Under the pieces are notes generated by a model. That model was given only the letters and a program-made list of their open reading frames with translations, was not told the DNA's origin and ran no database searches. The position numbers and the translations under genes were made by a program. Of a DNA stretch of 64,000 nt, positions 26,008 through 35,266 are shown piece by piece. Numbering within the stretch: the stretch's first letter is position 1; every line of letters begins with the position of its first letter. Source of the DNA: Methylobacterium sp. Leaf465 (GTDB lineage Bacteria; Pseudomonadota; Alphaproteobacteria; Rhizobiales; Beijerinckiaceae); contig NZ_LMRA01000023.1 in assembly GCF_001424705.1 (NCBI RefSeq), positions 65,004 to 129,003 of the forward strand. Direction: 5' to 3'.

Positions 26008-28254
26008 TTATAGGAAACTCTGCGGGTCCACGTCGATGGCGACCTTCACGTTGCCGCGAACCTTCGGGCCCCGCGCCAGCCACTCGCGCAGGTAGGTCTG
26101 CAGGTCGACGGTGCGCTCGGTCTTCACCAGTAGCCGGAAGCGGTAGCGCCCGCGGATCAGCGCGAGCGGCGCCTCGGCCGGCCCCAGCACCATCACGCCC
26201 TCCGGCGGCTCGGCGGCCCGCGCCAGGGCCTGCCCGTGGGCCTCGGCCACCTCGCGCTCGTTCGCCGAGACGATGAGGGCGGCCAACCGGCCGAAGGGCG
26301 GGAGGCCGGCGGCCTCGCGGGCGCCGATTTCCTCCTCGTAGAAGCGCTCCGAATCCCCCGAGAGCAGCGCCGCGATCACCGGATGGTCGGGCTGGTAGGT
26401 CTGGAGCAGGGCGCGGCCCGGTTTCTCGCCGCGTCCGGCCCGGCCGGTGACCTGCTGCAGCAGCTGGAAGGTGCGCTCGGCGGCGCGGGGATCGCCGGAG
26501 GTCAGGCCGATATCGGCGTCGAGGACGCCCACCAGGGTCAGGTGCGGGAAGTTGTGGCCCTTGGCCACGAGCTGCGTGCCGATGACGATGTCGCAGCCGC
26601 CCTCCGCCACGGTCTGGAGCTCGGCCCGCAGGCGCTCGGCCCCGCCGGGAAAATCGCTCGACAGCACGATGACGCGCTTGTCCGGGAAGAGCTCGGCCAC
26701 CTCCTCGGCGATGCGCTCCACCCCGGGGCCGCAGGGGGTGAGGTTGTCGAAGGTGCCGCATTCCGAGCAGGAATCCGGGCGCCGCTCGGCATAGCCGCAC
26801 TGGTGGCAGACCAGGGCCCGGCGGAAGCGGTGCTCAACCAGCCAGGTCGAGCAGTTGCGGCACTGGTAGCGGTGGCCGCAGGCCCGGCACAGGGTCAGGG
26901 GCGCGTAGCCGCGCCGGTTGAGGAACAGCAGGGCCTGGTCGCCGGACTCCACGGTCTCGCGCACCGCCGCCACCAGGGCCGGGGCGATGAAGCGGCCCCG
27001 CTCGGGCTTGTCGGCGCGCATGTCGATGGCGGCGATGTCGGGCAGGCGCCGGCCGCCGAAGCGCTCGGGCAGGGCGACCCGGAGGTAGCGCCCGCGCTCG
27101 GCATTGACCCGCGTCTCGATCGAGGGGGTGGCCGAGGCCAGCACCACCGGGCAGTTCTCGATCCGCCCGCGCACCACCGCCATGTCGCGGGCGTGGTAGT
27201 GCACCCCGTCCTCCTGCTTGTAGGCGGCCTCGTGCTCCTCATCGACCACGATGAGCCCCAGATCCGCGAAGGGCAGGAACAGGGCCGAGCGGGCGCCCAC
27301 CACCACGGCGATCTCGCCCGCCGTGACCCCGGCGCGGATGCGCTCGCGGCGCTTGCCCCCGACGCCCGAGTGCCAGGTCGCCGGACGCACGCCGAAGCGC
27401 TCGGCGAAGCGATCGAGGAACTGCGCCGTCAGGGCGATCTCGGGCATCAGGATCAGCGCCTGGTGGCCGCGCCGGACGCAATCGGCCACTGCCTCGAAAT
27501 ACACCTCGGTCTTGCCCGAGCCGGTGACGCCCTCCAGCAGCACGGTCGGCGCCTTGTGCGCCACGCCGGGCGGCGCGACCTTGCCGTCGGCCGGCAGGGG
27601 ATCGCCGATCGCGTCCGTCGGCGCGGGCTCGGCGGGGCCGGGGTTCATCAGCGCGACGAGCTCCCGCACCGCCGCCTCCTGCGCCTCCGAGAGGGGCACG
27701 CGGGCGTGGTCCGGGTCCGGCGGCAGGGCGACCGGCTCGGGCGCCAGGGCCAGGGCCTCGAGGGCGCCGTCGTCGATCAGGCCGTCGACCACGCTCAACG
27801 AAACGCCCGCCTCCTTGGCGAGCGCGCTCTTGCCCCGCATCGCCCCGTCCGCCGCCACGGCCAGCACCTTGGTGCGGGCGGCGGTCGGCCGGGACGGCGC
27901 CTTGCCGGAGGCCCGCACCCCGACCCGCACGGTCTCGCTCAGGGCCGATTCGTCGGGCAGCCGCAGGGCCATGGCCAGGGCCGAGCCCTTCGGCGCCAGG
28001 GTGTAGCGGGCGAGCCAGTCGACGAGTTCGCGCAAGGCGTCCGGCAGGGCCGGCACGTCGACCCGGCCGGTCACCGGCCGCAGGTTCGAGCCGCCGGGGC
28101 TCTGGCGCACGCCCCACACCACCCCCACCGTCTCGCGCGGCCCGAGGGGGATCTGCACGACCTCGCCGACCGAGAGGTCGAGCCCGGCCGGCACGGCGTA
28201 GCTGTAGGCGCTGTCCAGCGCCAGCGGGATCAGGATCTCGGCGACGCAGGGCAT
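26008..28254 (-). CDS. priA: Primosomal protein N' (replication restart helicase)
   Basis: A 748-residue PriA. The N-terminal 3'-end DNA-binding domain starts AEILIPLALDSAYSYAVPAG. The helicase core has Walker A GVTGSGKTEVYF, motif II VVDEEHEAAYKQ, and ATPSIETRV. Two zinc sites follow (CRACGHRYQCRNC and CHQCGYAERRPDSCSEC), then motif V-VI GTQLVAKGHNFPHL and QQVTGRAGRG. PriA reloads the replicative helicase at stalled forks. Start ATG 28254. Divergent from the hydrolase gene at 28351. Confidence 0.97.
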   Translation of the reverse strand: MPCVAEILIPLALDSAYSYAVPAGLDLSVGEVVQIPLGPRETVGVVWGVRQSPGGSNLRPVTGRVDVPALPDALRELVDWLARYTLAPKGSALAMALRLPDESALSETVRVGVRASGKAPSRPTAARTKVLAVAADGAMRGKSALAKEAGVSLSVVDGLIDDGALEALALAPEPVALPPDPDHARVPLSEAQEAAVRELVALMNPGPAEPAPTDAIGDPLPADGKVAPPGVAHKAPTVLLEGVTGSGKTEVYFEAVADCVRRGHQALILMPEIALTAQFLDRFAERFGVRPATWHSGVGGKRRERIRAGVTAGEIAVVVGARSALFLPFADLGLIVVDEEHEAAYKQEDGVHYHARDMAVVRGRIENCPVVLASATPSIETRVNAERGRYLRVALPERFGGRRLPDIAAIDMRADKPERGRFIAPALVAAVRETVESGDQALLFLNRRGYAPLTLCRACGHRYQCRNCSTWLVEHRFRRALVCHQCGYAERRPDSCSECGTFDNLTPCGPGVERIAEEVAELFPDKRVIVLSSDFPGGAERLRAELQTVAEGGCDIVIGTQLVAKGHNFPHLTLVGVLDADIGLTSGDPRAAERTFQLLQQVTGRAGRGEKPGRALLQTYQPDHPVIAALLSGDSERFYEEEIGAREAAGLPPFGRLAALIVSANEREVAEAHGQALARAAEPPEGVMVLGPAEAPLALIRGRYRFRLLVKTERTVDLQTYLREWLARGPKVRGNVKVAIDVDPQSFL

Positions 28255-28350
28255 CGGGCGGGGCTTTGACGGAACATAACCGGAATATAAGCATGCCGGA
28301 GGCAATGCGCGACCGCCGTTCCGCCGATCGTCGCCCGGAGGCGCCCCAGG

Positions 28351-29067
28351 ATGGACGGACCCGAACCCCCGGCCTCCGGCACGGCCGGCGATCCGGCCCC
28401 CGAGGGGGTGCTGCTCCTGCATGGCCTCGCCCGGCGGGCCGCGTCCCTGGCCCGGCTGGAGCGCGCCGTCCGGGCCGCCGGGTTCGCGGCGCTGAACCTC
28501 GATTATCCCTCCCGCAAGGCGGATCTCGCGGATCTCGCAGGCATCATCGGACCGCCCGTCGCCGCCTTCGCGGCCCGGGTACGGACCCTCCACGTGGTCA
28601 CCCACTCGATGGGCGGGCTGCTCGCCCGGGCCTGGCTTCGCGAAGACCGGCCGGCCAATCTCGGACGGGTGGTGATGCTGGGGCCGCCGAATGGTGGCAG
28701 CGAGGTCGCCGACCGCCTTCACACCCTGCGCGCCTATCGCCGGGTCTTCGGCCCGGCCGGCGCCCAGTTGACCACCAAACCGGACGAAAGCCTGCGCAAC
28801 TGCCTCGGCCCCGTCGATTTTCCCCTCGGGATCATCGCGGGCGACCGCACGCTCTATCCCCTGGAATCCTGGCTGATGCTGCCGGGTCCCGATGACGGCC
28901 GGGTCACCGTCGCGCGCACCCGGGTCGCCGGGATGGCCGACCACATCACCCTGCCGACCAGCCACGGCCTGATGATGCGCAATCCCTCGGTCATCGCCGA
29001 GACCCTGCGCTTCCTGCGCACCGGAGGGTTTTCGCCGTCCGCCCGCGGTGACACAAGGCGCGCATGA
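28351..29067 (+). CDS. Lipase-like alpha/beta hydrolase
   Basis: A 238-residue alpha/beta hydrolase. The oxyanion-hole region is VLLLHGLARRAASLARLERA, the nucleophile elbow is VVTHSMGGLLARAW (Ser near residue 90), and a late His lies in GMADHITLPTSHG. The short cap resembles triacylglycerol lipase/PGAP1-type proteins that act on membrane-derived lipids. No signal peptide. Start ATG 28351 with CGGAGG. Its stop overlaps the start of fbpC in ATGA (29064-29067), so the two are translated together, although a link to iron uptake is not obvious. Confidence 0.85.
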   Translation: MDGPEPPASGTAGDPAPEGVLLLHGLARRAASLARLERAVRAAGFAALNLDYPSRKADLADLAGIIGPPVAAFAARVRTLHVVTHSMGGLLARAWLREDRPANLGRVVMLGPPNGGSEVADRLHTLRAYRRVFGPAGAQLTTKPDESLRNCLGPVDFPLGIIAGDRTLYPLESWLMLPGPDDGRVTVARTRVAGMADHITLPTSHGLMMRNPSVIAETLRFLRTGGFSPSARGDTRRA

Positions 29068-30155
29068 GCCTCGACGCGCCCCCGCCCGACCCCGTGCCGC
29101 CGCGCCTTGAGCTGCGTGGCATCGGCCTGCGCTTCGGCGCGGTGCAGGCCCTCGCCGACATCGCCTTCCAGGTCCGGCCCGGCGAGATCCTGGCCCTTCT
29201 CGGTGATTCCGGCTGCGGCAAGAGCACGCTCCTGCGGGCCATCGCCGGCCTCGAGCAGCCGGAGACCGGGACGATCCGCCTCGACGGCGCCCTGCTGAGT
29301 GAGAACGGCCGCGGCGTCGCGCCAGAGGCGCGCGGCGTCGGGCTGATGTTCCAGGACTACGCCCTGTTTCCGCATCTCACCGTGGCGGAGAACGTCCGCT
29401 TCGGCCTTCACGGCAAAAGCCTCCAGGGCAGGTCCGCCGCCGAGGCCCGCGCCCTGGTGCAGGCGCGGCTGGAGCAGGTCGGCCTCGCCGACCGGGCCAA
29501 GAGCTATCCCGGCACCCTCTCGGGCGGCGAGAGCCAGCGCGTGGCCCTGGCCCGCGCCCTGGCCCCGGGGCCGCGCGTCCTCCTTCTCGACGAACCCTTC
29601 TCGAACCTCGACCGGCGCACCCGCGACCGGGTCCGCGACGACACCCTGGCGGTCCTGCGCGCCAGCGGCGCCACGACGCTCCTCGTCACCCACGACCCCG
29701 AGGAGGCCCTGGGCTTCGCCGACCGCATCGCCCTGATGCGGCGGGGGCGCATCGTGCAGGTCGGCACCGGGCCGGACCTGTATTGCCGCCCTGCCACGCG
29801 TTTCGCCGCCCGCTTCTTCGGCGACCTCGTCGAGATCGACGGGACCTGCCGCTCCGGCACCGTGGCGACGCCGTTCGGCCTGGTTCCCGCGCCGGGCCAC
29901 GCCGAGGGGGCCGCCGTGACCCTGTGCCTGCGCCCGGAGGCGATCCGCCTCGGCGCGGCGGGGGCGTCCCTCCGGGCCGTGGTGCGGGCGCGCCGCTTCC
30001 TCGGGGCCGCCGCCCTCCTGAGCCTGTCGGCGGACGGGTTGCCCGAGCCCCTGCACCTGCCCGTGCCGGCGGACGACCCGCGCGAGCCGGGGGATGCGGT
30101 CGGCCTGAGCCTCGATCCGGACCGCGGGTTTATTTTTGCGAACGAGATGGATTAA
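29064..30155 (+). CDS. fbpC: Fe(III) ABC transporter ATP-binding protein
   Basis: A 363-residue ABC ATPase of the FbpC/PotA class. Walker A is GDSGCGKSTLL, Q-loop FQDYALFPHL, signature LSGGESQRVALARAL, Walker B VLLLDEPF, H-loop VTHDPEEAL. Residues 245-363 form the TOBE-type regulatory domain. With fbpA and fbpB just downstream it should power periplasmic Fe3+ uptake. It starts within the hydrolase stop codon. About 136 bases with an ICE-like box separate it from fbpA. Confidence 0.88.
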   Translation: MSLDAPPPDPVPPRLELRGIGLRFGAVQALADIAFQVRPGEILALLGDSGCGKSTLLRAIAGLEQPETGTIRLDGALLSENGRGVAPEARGVGLMFQDYALFPHLTVAENVRFGLHGKSLQGRSAAEARALVQARLEQVGLADRAKSYPGTLSGGESQRVALARALAPGPRVLLLDEPFSNLDRRTRDRVRDDTLAVLRASGATTLLVTHDPEEALGFADRIALMRRGRIVQVGTGPDLYCRPATRFAARFFGDLVEIDGTCRSGTVATPFGLVPAPGHAEGAAVTLCLRPEAIRLGAAGASLRAVVRARRFLGAAALLSLSADGLPEPLHLPVPADDPREPGDAVGLSLDPDRGFIFANEMD

Positions 30156-30198
30156 AACACAGGCCCGGGCCAAGCTTGCGCTCGATCCGGGGTAATAG

Positions 30199-30215
30199 TT
30201 TCGAATTGTTTTAAG
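30199..30215. promoter_or_regulatory. Irr/ICE-like iron box before fbpA
   Basis: TTTCGAATTGTTTTAAG is an imperfect palindrome that matches the Irr box (ICE) TTTAGAANNNTTCTAAA at most positions and stands out in a 70% GC genome. It lies 77 bases before the fbpA start codon. Irr binds such sites under iron shortage in Rhizobiales. No regulator gene is in the window. Confidence 0.5.
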
Positions 30216-30291
30216 TCCAAAACATCGCGCTTGTGTTTTTCTCGCCGATGCTTCTGAACACCCGCCACGTTCTGACGGAAGGGTGTCGGCC

Positions 30292-31329
30292 ATGGCGGGT
30301 GGGATCAAGGCAATCGGGTTCGCTGGCTGCGCGTTGACGGGTTTGGCCCTCGCGGCCCTCGTCGGGACGGCGTCGGCCGCCGAGGTCAACCTCTACACCA
30401 CCCGCGAACCCGGCCTGATCCGGCCCCTGCTCGACGCCTTCACCGCCAAGAGCGGCGTCACCGTCAATACGGTGTTCGTCGAGAAGGGCCTCGCCGAGCG
30501 CGTGGCGGCCGAGGGCGCCCGTGCCAAGGCCGACGTGCTGATGACCGTGGATGTCGGCAACCTCATCGACCTCGTCGACCGCGACCTCGCCCAGCCGGTG
30601 CGCTCGGGCGTGCTGGAGGCGGCGGTGCCCGCTACCCTGCGCGACGCCGAGGGCCGCTGGTTCGCCCTCTCCATGCGGGCCCGGGTGCTCTACGCCGACA
30701 AGGACCTCGCCGACCTCACGGCCATCACCTACGAGGGGCTGGCCGACCCGACCTGGAAGGGCGGCCTCTGCCTGCGCGCGGGCCAGCACCCCTACAACAC
30801 GGCGCTCATCGCCCATTATCTCGTCAAGCACGGCCCGGAGAAGACCGAGGCCTGGCTGCGGGCCCTGAAGGCCAACCTCGCCCGCAAGCCCGCCGGCGGC
30901 GACCGGGACGTCGCCCGCGACATCCTCGCCGACACCTGCAGGATCGGCCTCGGCAATTCCTACTATGTCGGCCTGATGCGCTCCGGCCGCGGCGGCCCCG
31001 AGCAGCGGACGTGGGGCGAGGGCATCAAGGTGGTGATGCCGACCTTCGCGGGCGGCGGCACCCACGTGAACATCTCCGGCGCGGTGGTGGCCAGGAACGC
31101 CCCCAACCGCGACGAGGCGGTCAAGCTCCTCGAATACCTCGTCTCCGACGAGGCCCAGGGGCTCTACGCCAAGGCCGATTACGAGTATCCGGTGAAGGCC
31201 GGCGCGCCGATCGACCCGCTCCTCACGGCGCTGGGCCCCCTGACCATCGATTCCGTGCCGCTCGTCGAGATCGCCCGCAACCGCAAGGCGGCGAGCCTCC
31301 TCCTCGACACGGTGGGTTTCGACAACTGA
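30292..31329 (+). CDS. fbpA: Fe(III) ABC transporter periplasmic binding protein
   Basis: A 345-residue binding protein with a signal peptide (ALAALVGTASAAEVN, cleavage near residue 30). The mature protein begins with the FutA/FbpA strand VNLYTTREPGLIRPLLDAF. The iron-binding tyrosines are expected in GLGNSYYVGLM and near ADYEYP. It captures ferric iron in the periplasm and passes it to FbpB. I chose ATG 30292 because GGAAGGG lies upstream at good spacing; GTG 30283 is also in frame. An ICE-like box lies upstream. Confidence 0.92.
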   Translation: MAGGIKAIGFAGCALTGLALAALVGTASAAEVNLYTTREPGLIRPLLDAFTAKSGVTVNTVFVEKGLAERVAAEGARAKADVLMTVDVGNLIDLVDRDLAQPVRSGVLEAAVPATLRDAEGRWFALSMRARVLYADKDLADLTAITYEGLADPTWKGGLCLRAGQHPYNTALIAHYLVKHGPEKTEAWLRALKANLARKPAGGDRDVARDILADTCRIGLGNSYYVGLMRSGRGGPEQRTWGEGIKVVMPTFAGGGTHVNISGAVVARNAPNRDEAVKLLEYLVSDEAQGLYAKADYEYPVKAGAPIDPLLTALGPLTIDSVPLVEIARNRKAASLLLDTVGFDN

Positions 31330-31332
31330 GGA

Positions 31333-31347
31333 GCCTGCGGCGCAGGC
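31333..31347 (+). terminator. Hairpin between fbpA and fbpB
   Basis: GCCTGCG-G-CGCAGGC lies 4 bases past the fbpA stop. It lacks a T-run. A hairpin here would suit partial termination, leaving more binding protein than permease, which is common in ABC operons. Confidence 0.4.
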
Positions 31348-31406
31348 GGGTGAGGGGGCGCCCCCTCCGGAGCGGTCGCTCCCCCACTCGACCCGCCGAC
31401 GCGAAC

Positions 31407-31437
31407 CACCCCCTCCCGCGGAGGGGAGAGGGACGCG
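31407..31437. repeat. Small GC-rich palindromic repeat, fbpA-fbpB gap
   Basis: CCCCTCC-CGC-GGAGGGG (31410-31426) is followed by AGAGGGACG. It shares this core with the copy at 25528-25556 and, inverted, with 12223-12253. It sits in the 200-base gap before fbpB. Confidence 0.5.
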
Positions 31438-31531
31438 CGCATGACCGCTACGGCGCGTGAGCCGGTCGGTCCTTGCGGGAGGAGCGCCCACACCGTCGGC
31501 CGATCCAACGGAAAACGTCCTTGAGACCAGC

Positions 31532-33250
31532 ATGACCGGGGTCGCCCCCGCCCTCCCGCCCATCGCCCATCCCCGCGGCCTCGCCTGGGGCGTCGCCGCC
31601 CTGCTGCTCTGCGCCCTGGTGCTGAGCCCGGTCGTCGCCCTCGTGTTCGCGGCGGGCGACGGAAGCGGAGCGGGTGCGGGCGGCGCCGCGCTCTGGCCCC
31701 ACCTCGTCGCTCACGTGCTGCCCCAGGCCCTGCGCGACACCGCCCTGCTGCTCGCCGGGGTGGGCGTGCTGGTGGTGGTGCTGGGGGCGGGCTCCGCCTG
31801 GCTCGTGGCGGCCTACGACTTCCCCGGCCGGCGCCTGCTGGAGGCCGGGCTGCTCCTGCCCATGGCGGTGCCGACCTACATCGTCGCCTTCGCGTATCTC
31901 GACCTGATGCACCCGATCGGCCCGGTGCAGACCACCCTGCGCGACCTCCTCGGTTATGCCCGCCCGCGCGATTTCGTGCTGCCGGAGATCCGCTCGCTGC
32001 CCGGCTGCATCCTGCTCCTCGGCTTCGTGCTCTACCCCTACGTCTACCTGCCGACCCGGGCCCTGTTCCTGATGCAGGCCGCCAACCTCATCGAGGCGGC
32101 GCGGATGCTCGGGCGTCGGCCCTCCGCCACCTTCCTGCGGGTCGCCCTGCCGATGGCGCGGCCGGCCATCGCCCTGGGCGCGAGCCTCGCCCTGATGGAG
32201 GCCCTGAACGACATCGGTGCGGCGGAATTCCTCGGGGTGCGCACCCTGACGGTCCAGGTCTACGCTACCTGGGTGAACCGCTCGGATCTCGCCGGTGCGG
32301 CCCAGATCGCCCTCGTCATGCTGGTAGCCGTCGTCGCCCTGGTGGCCCTGGAGCGCTGGGCCCGGGCCGGGCGCGGCTTCTCGAGCGGCGCCCAGCGCCC
32401 GCGCCGCCTCGCCCGGCAGCGGCTGAGGGGCCTGCGCGCCGCGTCCGCCCTGGCCCTCGGCCTCGTGCCCGTGGCCGTCGGCTTCGCGATTCCCGCGACC
32501 TACCTCGTGCAGGCCGCCCTGCGTCGGGTGTGGCGCAGCGGGCTGCCGGAGACGATCCTGGCGGAGATCGGCCACACCCTGCTGTATGCGGGCGCCGCGA
32601 CCGTGATCGCCGCCGCCCTGGGCTTCGTGGTGGCGGCGGGGCCGCGCCTCGTCGCCCGGCGCTGGGGCGAGGCGCTGATCCGGGTGGCGAGCCTCGGCTA
32701 CGCGCTCCCCGGCGCGATCCTGGCCATCGGTCTCCTCGGGCCCCTGGCCTGGGCCGACGCCACTCTGTCGGCGGGGACGACGCGGCTCTTCGGCGTCGCC
32801 CCGGCGCTGATCGGCCTCGGCACCGGCGGGGCCCTCGTCACCGCCTACCTCGTCCGCTTCCTCGCGGTCAGCATCGGCACCTGCGAGGCCGGGCTGGCCC
32901 GCGTGCCCCGCAGCCTGCCCGATGCCGGGCGGATGCTGGGGCGCGGGCCGGGCGCGACCCTGTGGCGGGTCCAATTGCCCTTGGCCTGGCCGGCGGTGCT
33001 CAGCGGCGCGCTCTTGGTCTTCGTGGACTGCGTCAAGGAACTGCCCGCGACCCTGCTGCTGCGGCCCCTCAACGTCGAGACCCTGGCGACCCATCTCTAC
33101 GGCGAGGCCGCGCGCGGCACCTACGAGGACGGTACGGTGGCGGCCCTCCTCATCGTCGCCGTCGGGCTCGTGCCGGTGGTGATCCTGCTCCGCCTCGGGA
33201 CCCCGCGCCGCGAAGCCGACGCAGAACCTGCCGATCAGCGCTTGACGTAG
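31532..33250 (+). CDS. fbpB: Fe(III) ABC transporter permease
   Basis: A 572-residue polytopic permease with two fused binding-protein-dependent transport domains, the FbpB architecture (about 12 helices). Each half has an EAA-like loop that contacts the ATPase: EAARMLGRRPSATFLRVALP near residue 190 and PDAGRMLGRGPGATLWRVQL near residue 470. Together with FbpA and FbpC it moves ferric iron into the cytoplasm. Start ATG 31532. The tRNA gene follows 32 bases later. Confidence 0.93.
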   Translation: MTGVAPALPPIAHPRGLAWGVAALLLCALVLSPVVALVFAAGDGSGAGAGGAALWPHLVAHVLPQALRDTALLLAGVGVLVVVLGAGSAWLVAAYDFPGRRLLEAGLLLPMAVPTYIVAFAYLDLMHPIGPVQTTLRDLLGYARPRDFVLPEIRSLPGCILLLGFVLYPYVYLPTRALFLMQAANLIEAARMLGRRPSATFLRVALPMARPAIALGASLALMEALNDIGAAEFLGVRTLTVQVYATWVNRSDLAGAAQIALVMLVAVVALVALERWARAGRGFSSGAQRPRRLARQRLRGLRAASALALGLVPVAVGFAIPATYLVQAALRRVWRSGLPETILAEIGHTLLYAGAATVIAAALGFVVAAGPRLVARRWGEALIRVASLGYALPGAILAIGLLGPLAWADATLSAGTTRLFGVAPALIGLGTGGALVTAYLVRFLAVSIGTCEAGLARVPRSLPDAGRMLGRGPGATLWRVQLPLAWPAVLSGALLVFVDCVKELPATLLLRPLNVETLATHLYGEAARGTYEDGTVAALLIVAVGLVPVVILLRLGTPRREADAEPADQRLT

Positions 33251-33282
33251 CCGCGCCCCTCGCCCTAGAAGGCCCTCGGTCC

Positions 33283-33357
33283 GGGTGCGTAGCTCAGCGG
33301 GAGAGCATTCGCTTCACACGCGAAGGGTCACAGGTTCGATCCCTGTCGCGCCCACCA
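33283..33357 (+). tRNA. tRNA-Val(CAC)
   Basis: A complete cloverleaf. The acceptor stem GGGTGCG pairs with CGCGCCC (one G-T pair), the D-loop is AGCTCAGCGGGAGAGC, the anticodon loop is TTCACAC with anticodon CAC, and the T-loop is GGTTCGATCC. The 3' CCA is encoded. CAC reads the valine codon GTG, common in this GC-rich genome. Confidence 0.97.
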
Positions 33358-33632
33358 TTTCCCTCGAAGCCTCCCCGCTGCTTCGTCGACCCAATCCCAA
33401 ACACCGACACGAGTCCGAGGCCGCCCATGGCGCCGCCGGTCCAGGACACGCCCGCGACGGAGGGCTCGCCCCCGCCTGGACCATATTCGGGACGCCCGCG
33501 GCGACGAGGACGGGCATGGCTGGCTCCTCTCTTCCTCAGGCCGCCCCCAGGGGCGACGACCGGGACGGGGGCCGACGCTTTCCGCGCGCCTTGCGGCGCT
33601 CGGGTGCGGGATCCGGGAGCGCTCGGGGCGTC

Positions 33633-34847
33633 TCAGGCGACCTCGACGGATCGGGTCTTCGGAGCTCCGACCCGGCGGCGGGGCGCGACCAGCAGGACGA
33701 GGGCGCCGGCCGCCATGCAGACGATCGATCCGGCCAGCACGCCGACCTTGGTCTCGGCCTCGAGGTCCGGTGCGTCGGCGAAGGCCAGGAGGCCGATGAA
33801 CAGGCTCATGGTGAAGCCGATGCCGCAGAGGAGCGAGACCCCGTAGACCTGCATCCATCCGGCCCCCGCCGGCCGCTGGGCGAGCCCGAGCTTCACCGCC
33901 GCGAGGACGAAGCCGAACACGCCGAGCTGCTTGCCGACGACCAGACCGAGGGCGACCCCGAGGGTCACGGGGTCGAGCAGCGTCGCGGGCGTGAAGCCCG
34001 CCAGCGACACGCCCGCATTGGCGAAGCCGAAGATCGGCAGGATCAGGTAGGCCGACCAGGGATGGAGCGCTTGTTCCAGCCGGTGCAGGGGCGAGGTCGG
34101 ATCGTCCGGCCGGCCGATGCTGAGCCGCAGGGGGATCGTCAGGGCCAGGAGCACGCCCGCCACCGTGGCGTGCACCCCGGATTTCAGGACGAAGACCCAC
34201 AGCACCGCGCCGAGGACGAGGTAGGGCGCGAGGCGGCTGATGCCGGCCCGGTTCAGGCCGTAGAGCACCGCCAGGGTCGCGGCCGCCCCGCCCAGCATCG
34301 GCAGGGACAGGTCGGCGGTGTAGAACAGCGCGATGATGAGCACCGCGCCGAGGTCGTCGAGGATCGCCAGGGCGGTGAGGAACACCTTGAGCGAGACCGG
34401 CACCCGGGAGCCGAGCAGGGCCAGGATGCCGAGGGCGAAGGCGATGTCGGTGGCGGCGGGAATCGCCCAGCCGCGGAGGGTCTCCGGCGAGTGCCGGTTC
34501 ACCGCCACGTAGACCAGGGCCGGCGCCGCCATGCCGCCGAGGGCGGCGAGGCCGGGCAGGATCCGGTCCGGCCAGGTCCGCAGGCGCCCATCCAGCATCT
34601 CGCGCTTGATCTCCAGACCGACGAGCAGGAAGAACAGCGCCATCAGGGCGTCGTTGATCCAGTGCAGGACGCTCAAGCCCCCGACCTTGGTCTGCAGGAC
34701 CGCGAAGTAGCGCTCTGCCAGGGGCGAATTCGCCACCACGAGGGCGAGCACCGCGCTCGCCATCAGGACGAGGCCGCCGCCCGCCTCGGAGGTGAGCATC
34801 GACCGGAAGGCCGAGAACGGCCGGCGGAGCGGGGCAGGAGCTTGCAT
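33633..34847 (-). CDS. nhaA: Na+/H+ antiporter NhaA
   Basis: A 404-residue NhaA with its conserved helices: [40 protein letters not shown] and [18 protein letters not shown], the last holding the Asp-Asp pair that binds and exchanges Na+ for protons. The end [16 protein letters not shown] is also typical. It exports Na+ at alkaline pH. Start ATG 34847 with AAGGA. Convergent with the tRNA, 275 bases away; that gap holds no gene I can support. Confidence 0.96.
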   Translation of the reverse strand: MQAPAPLRRPFSAFRSMLTSEAGGGLVLMASAVLALVVANSPLAERYFAVLQTKVGGLSVLHWINDALMALFFLLVGLEIKREMLDGRLRTWPDRILPGLAALGGMAAPALVYVAVNRHSPETLRGWAIPAATDIAFALGILALLGSRVPVSLKVFLTALAILDDLGAVLIIALFYTADLSLPMLGGAAATLAVLYGLNRAGISRLAPYLVLGAVLWVFVLKSGVHATVAGVLLALTIPLRLSIGRPDDPTSPLHRLEQALHPWSAYLILPIFGFANAGVSLAGFTPATLLDPVTLGVALGLVVGKQLGVFGFVLAAVKLGLAQRPAGAGWMQVYGVSLLCGIGFTMSLFIGLLAFADAPDLEAETKVGVLAGSIVCMAAGALVLLVAPRRRVGAPKTRSVEVA

Positions 34848-35266
34848 GGTCCTTTCCTTACGACACCTGGGCCGGGACACAACCGCGGCCGCCGGTGAAC
34901 CGATGAACGCCTCGGCGCCCCCGTCCCCCTGCGCCGAGGCTCGTGGGGCGCGAGCATGCCGGATCCCCCGAACGGCCCTCGGCCACGCCCCATCGCTCCA
35001 AGCCTCCTCGGCTCTGTCTCCCGGGTCCTTGAGCTCCGGGATACTTGGAATGCACGTATTCATCCCTGGCGCTTGTCCTGTGCTGGGTCCCCGAAGACAG
35101 TTGCGTTCAGAGAAAGCATGGGTCGTCCGCAATCTCTCCCGGACGCAGGACCCCGCCAAGACGCGCCGTGCGTTTACCAAGGGGCGCGAAGGACCTTGTC
35201 GAAACGGACGCCACCTGCAATCCCTGCAGGGCCCTCGATGATCGGGGCGCAACACCGACTGTCGCC
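34848..35266. other. Divergent region between nhaA and acyltransferase
   Basis: About 420 bases, somewhat lower in GC than the flanks. It carries a nested inverted repeat at 35038-35066. An open frame begins at 35045 in the acyltransferase frame, but the residues before 35267 are not protein-like. Promoters of both genes must lie here. Confidence 0.5.
35038..35066. promoter_or_regulatory. Nested inverted repeat
   Basis: GGGAT at 35038-35042 pairs with ATCCC at 35062-35066, and inside it GAAT pairs with ATTC around GCACGT. This could be an operator or a small hairpin in the leader of the acyltransferase gene, 200 bases upstream of its start. Confidence 0.3.

Noticed and set aside
28272-28286. 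GAAC-N7-GAAT near priA as a LexA box
   Set aside because: One mismatch, and priA is not a usual SOS gene; such matches are expected by chance.
33314-33517. Minus-strand open frame ending GATGIEPVTLRV
   Set aside because: This is the well-known false translation of the strand opposite a tRNA; its end lies within tRNA-Val.
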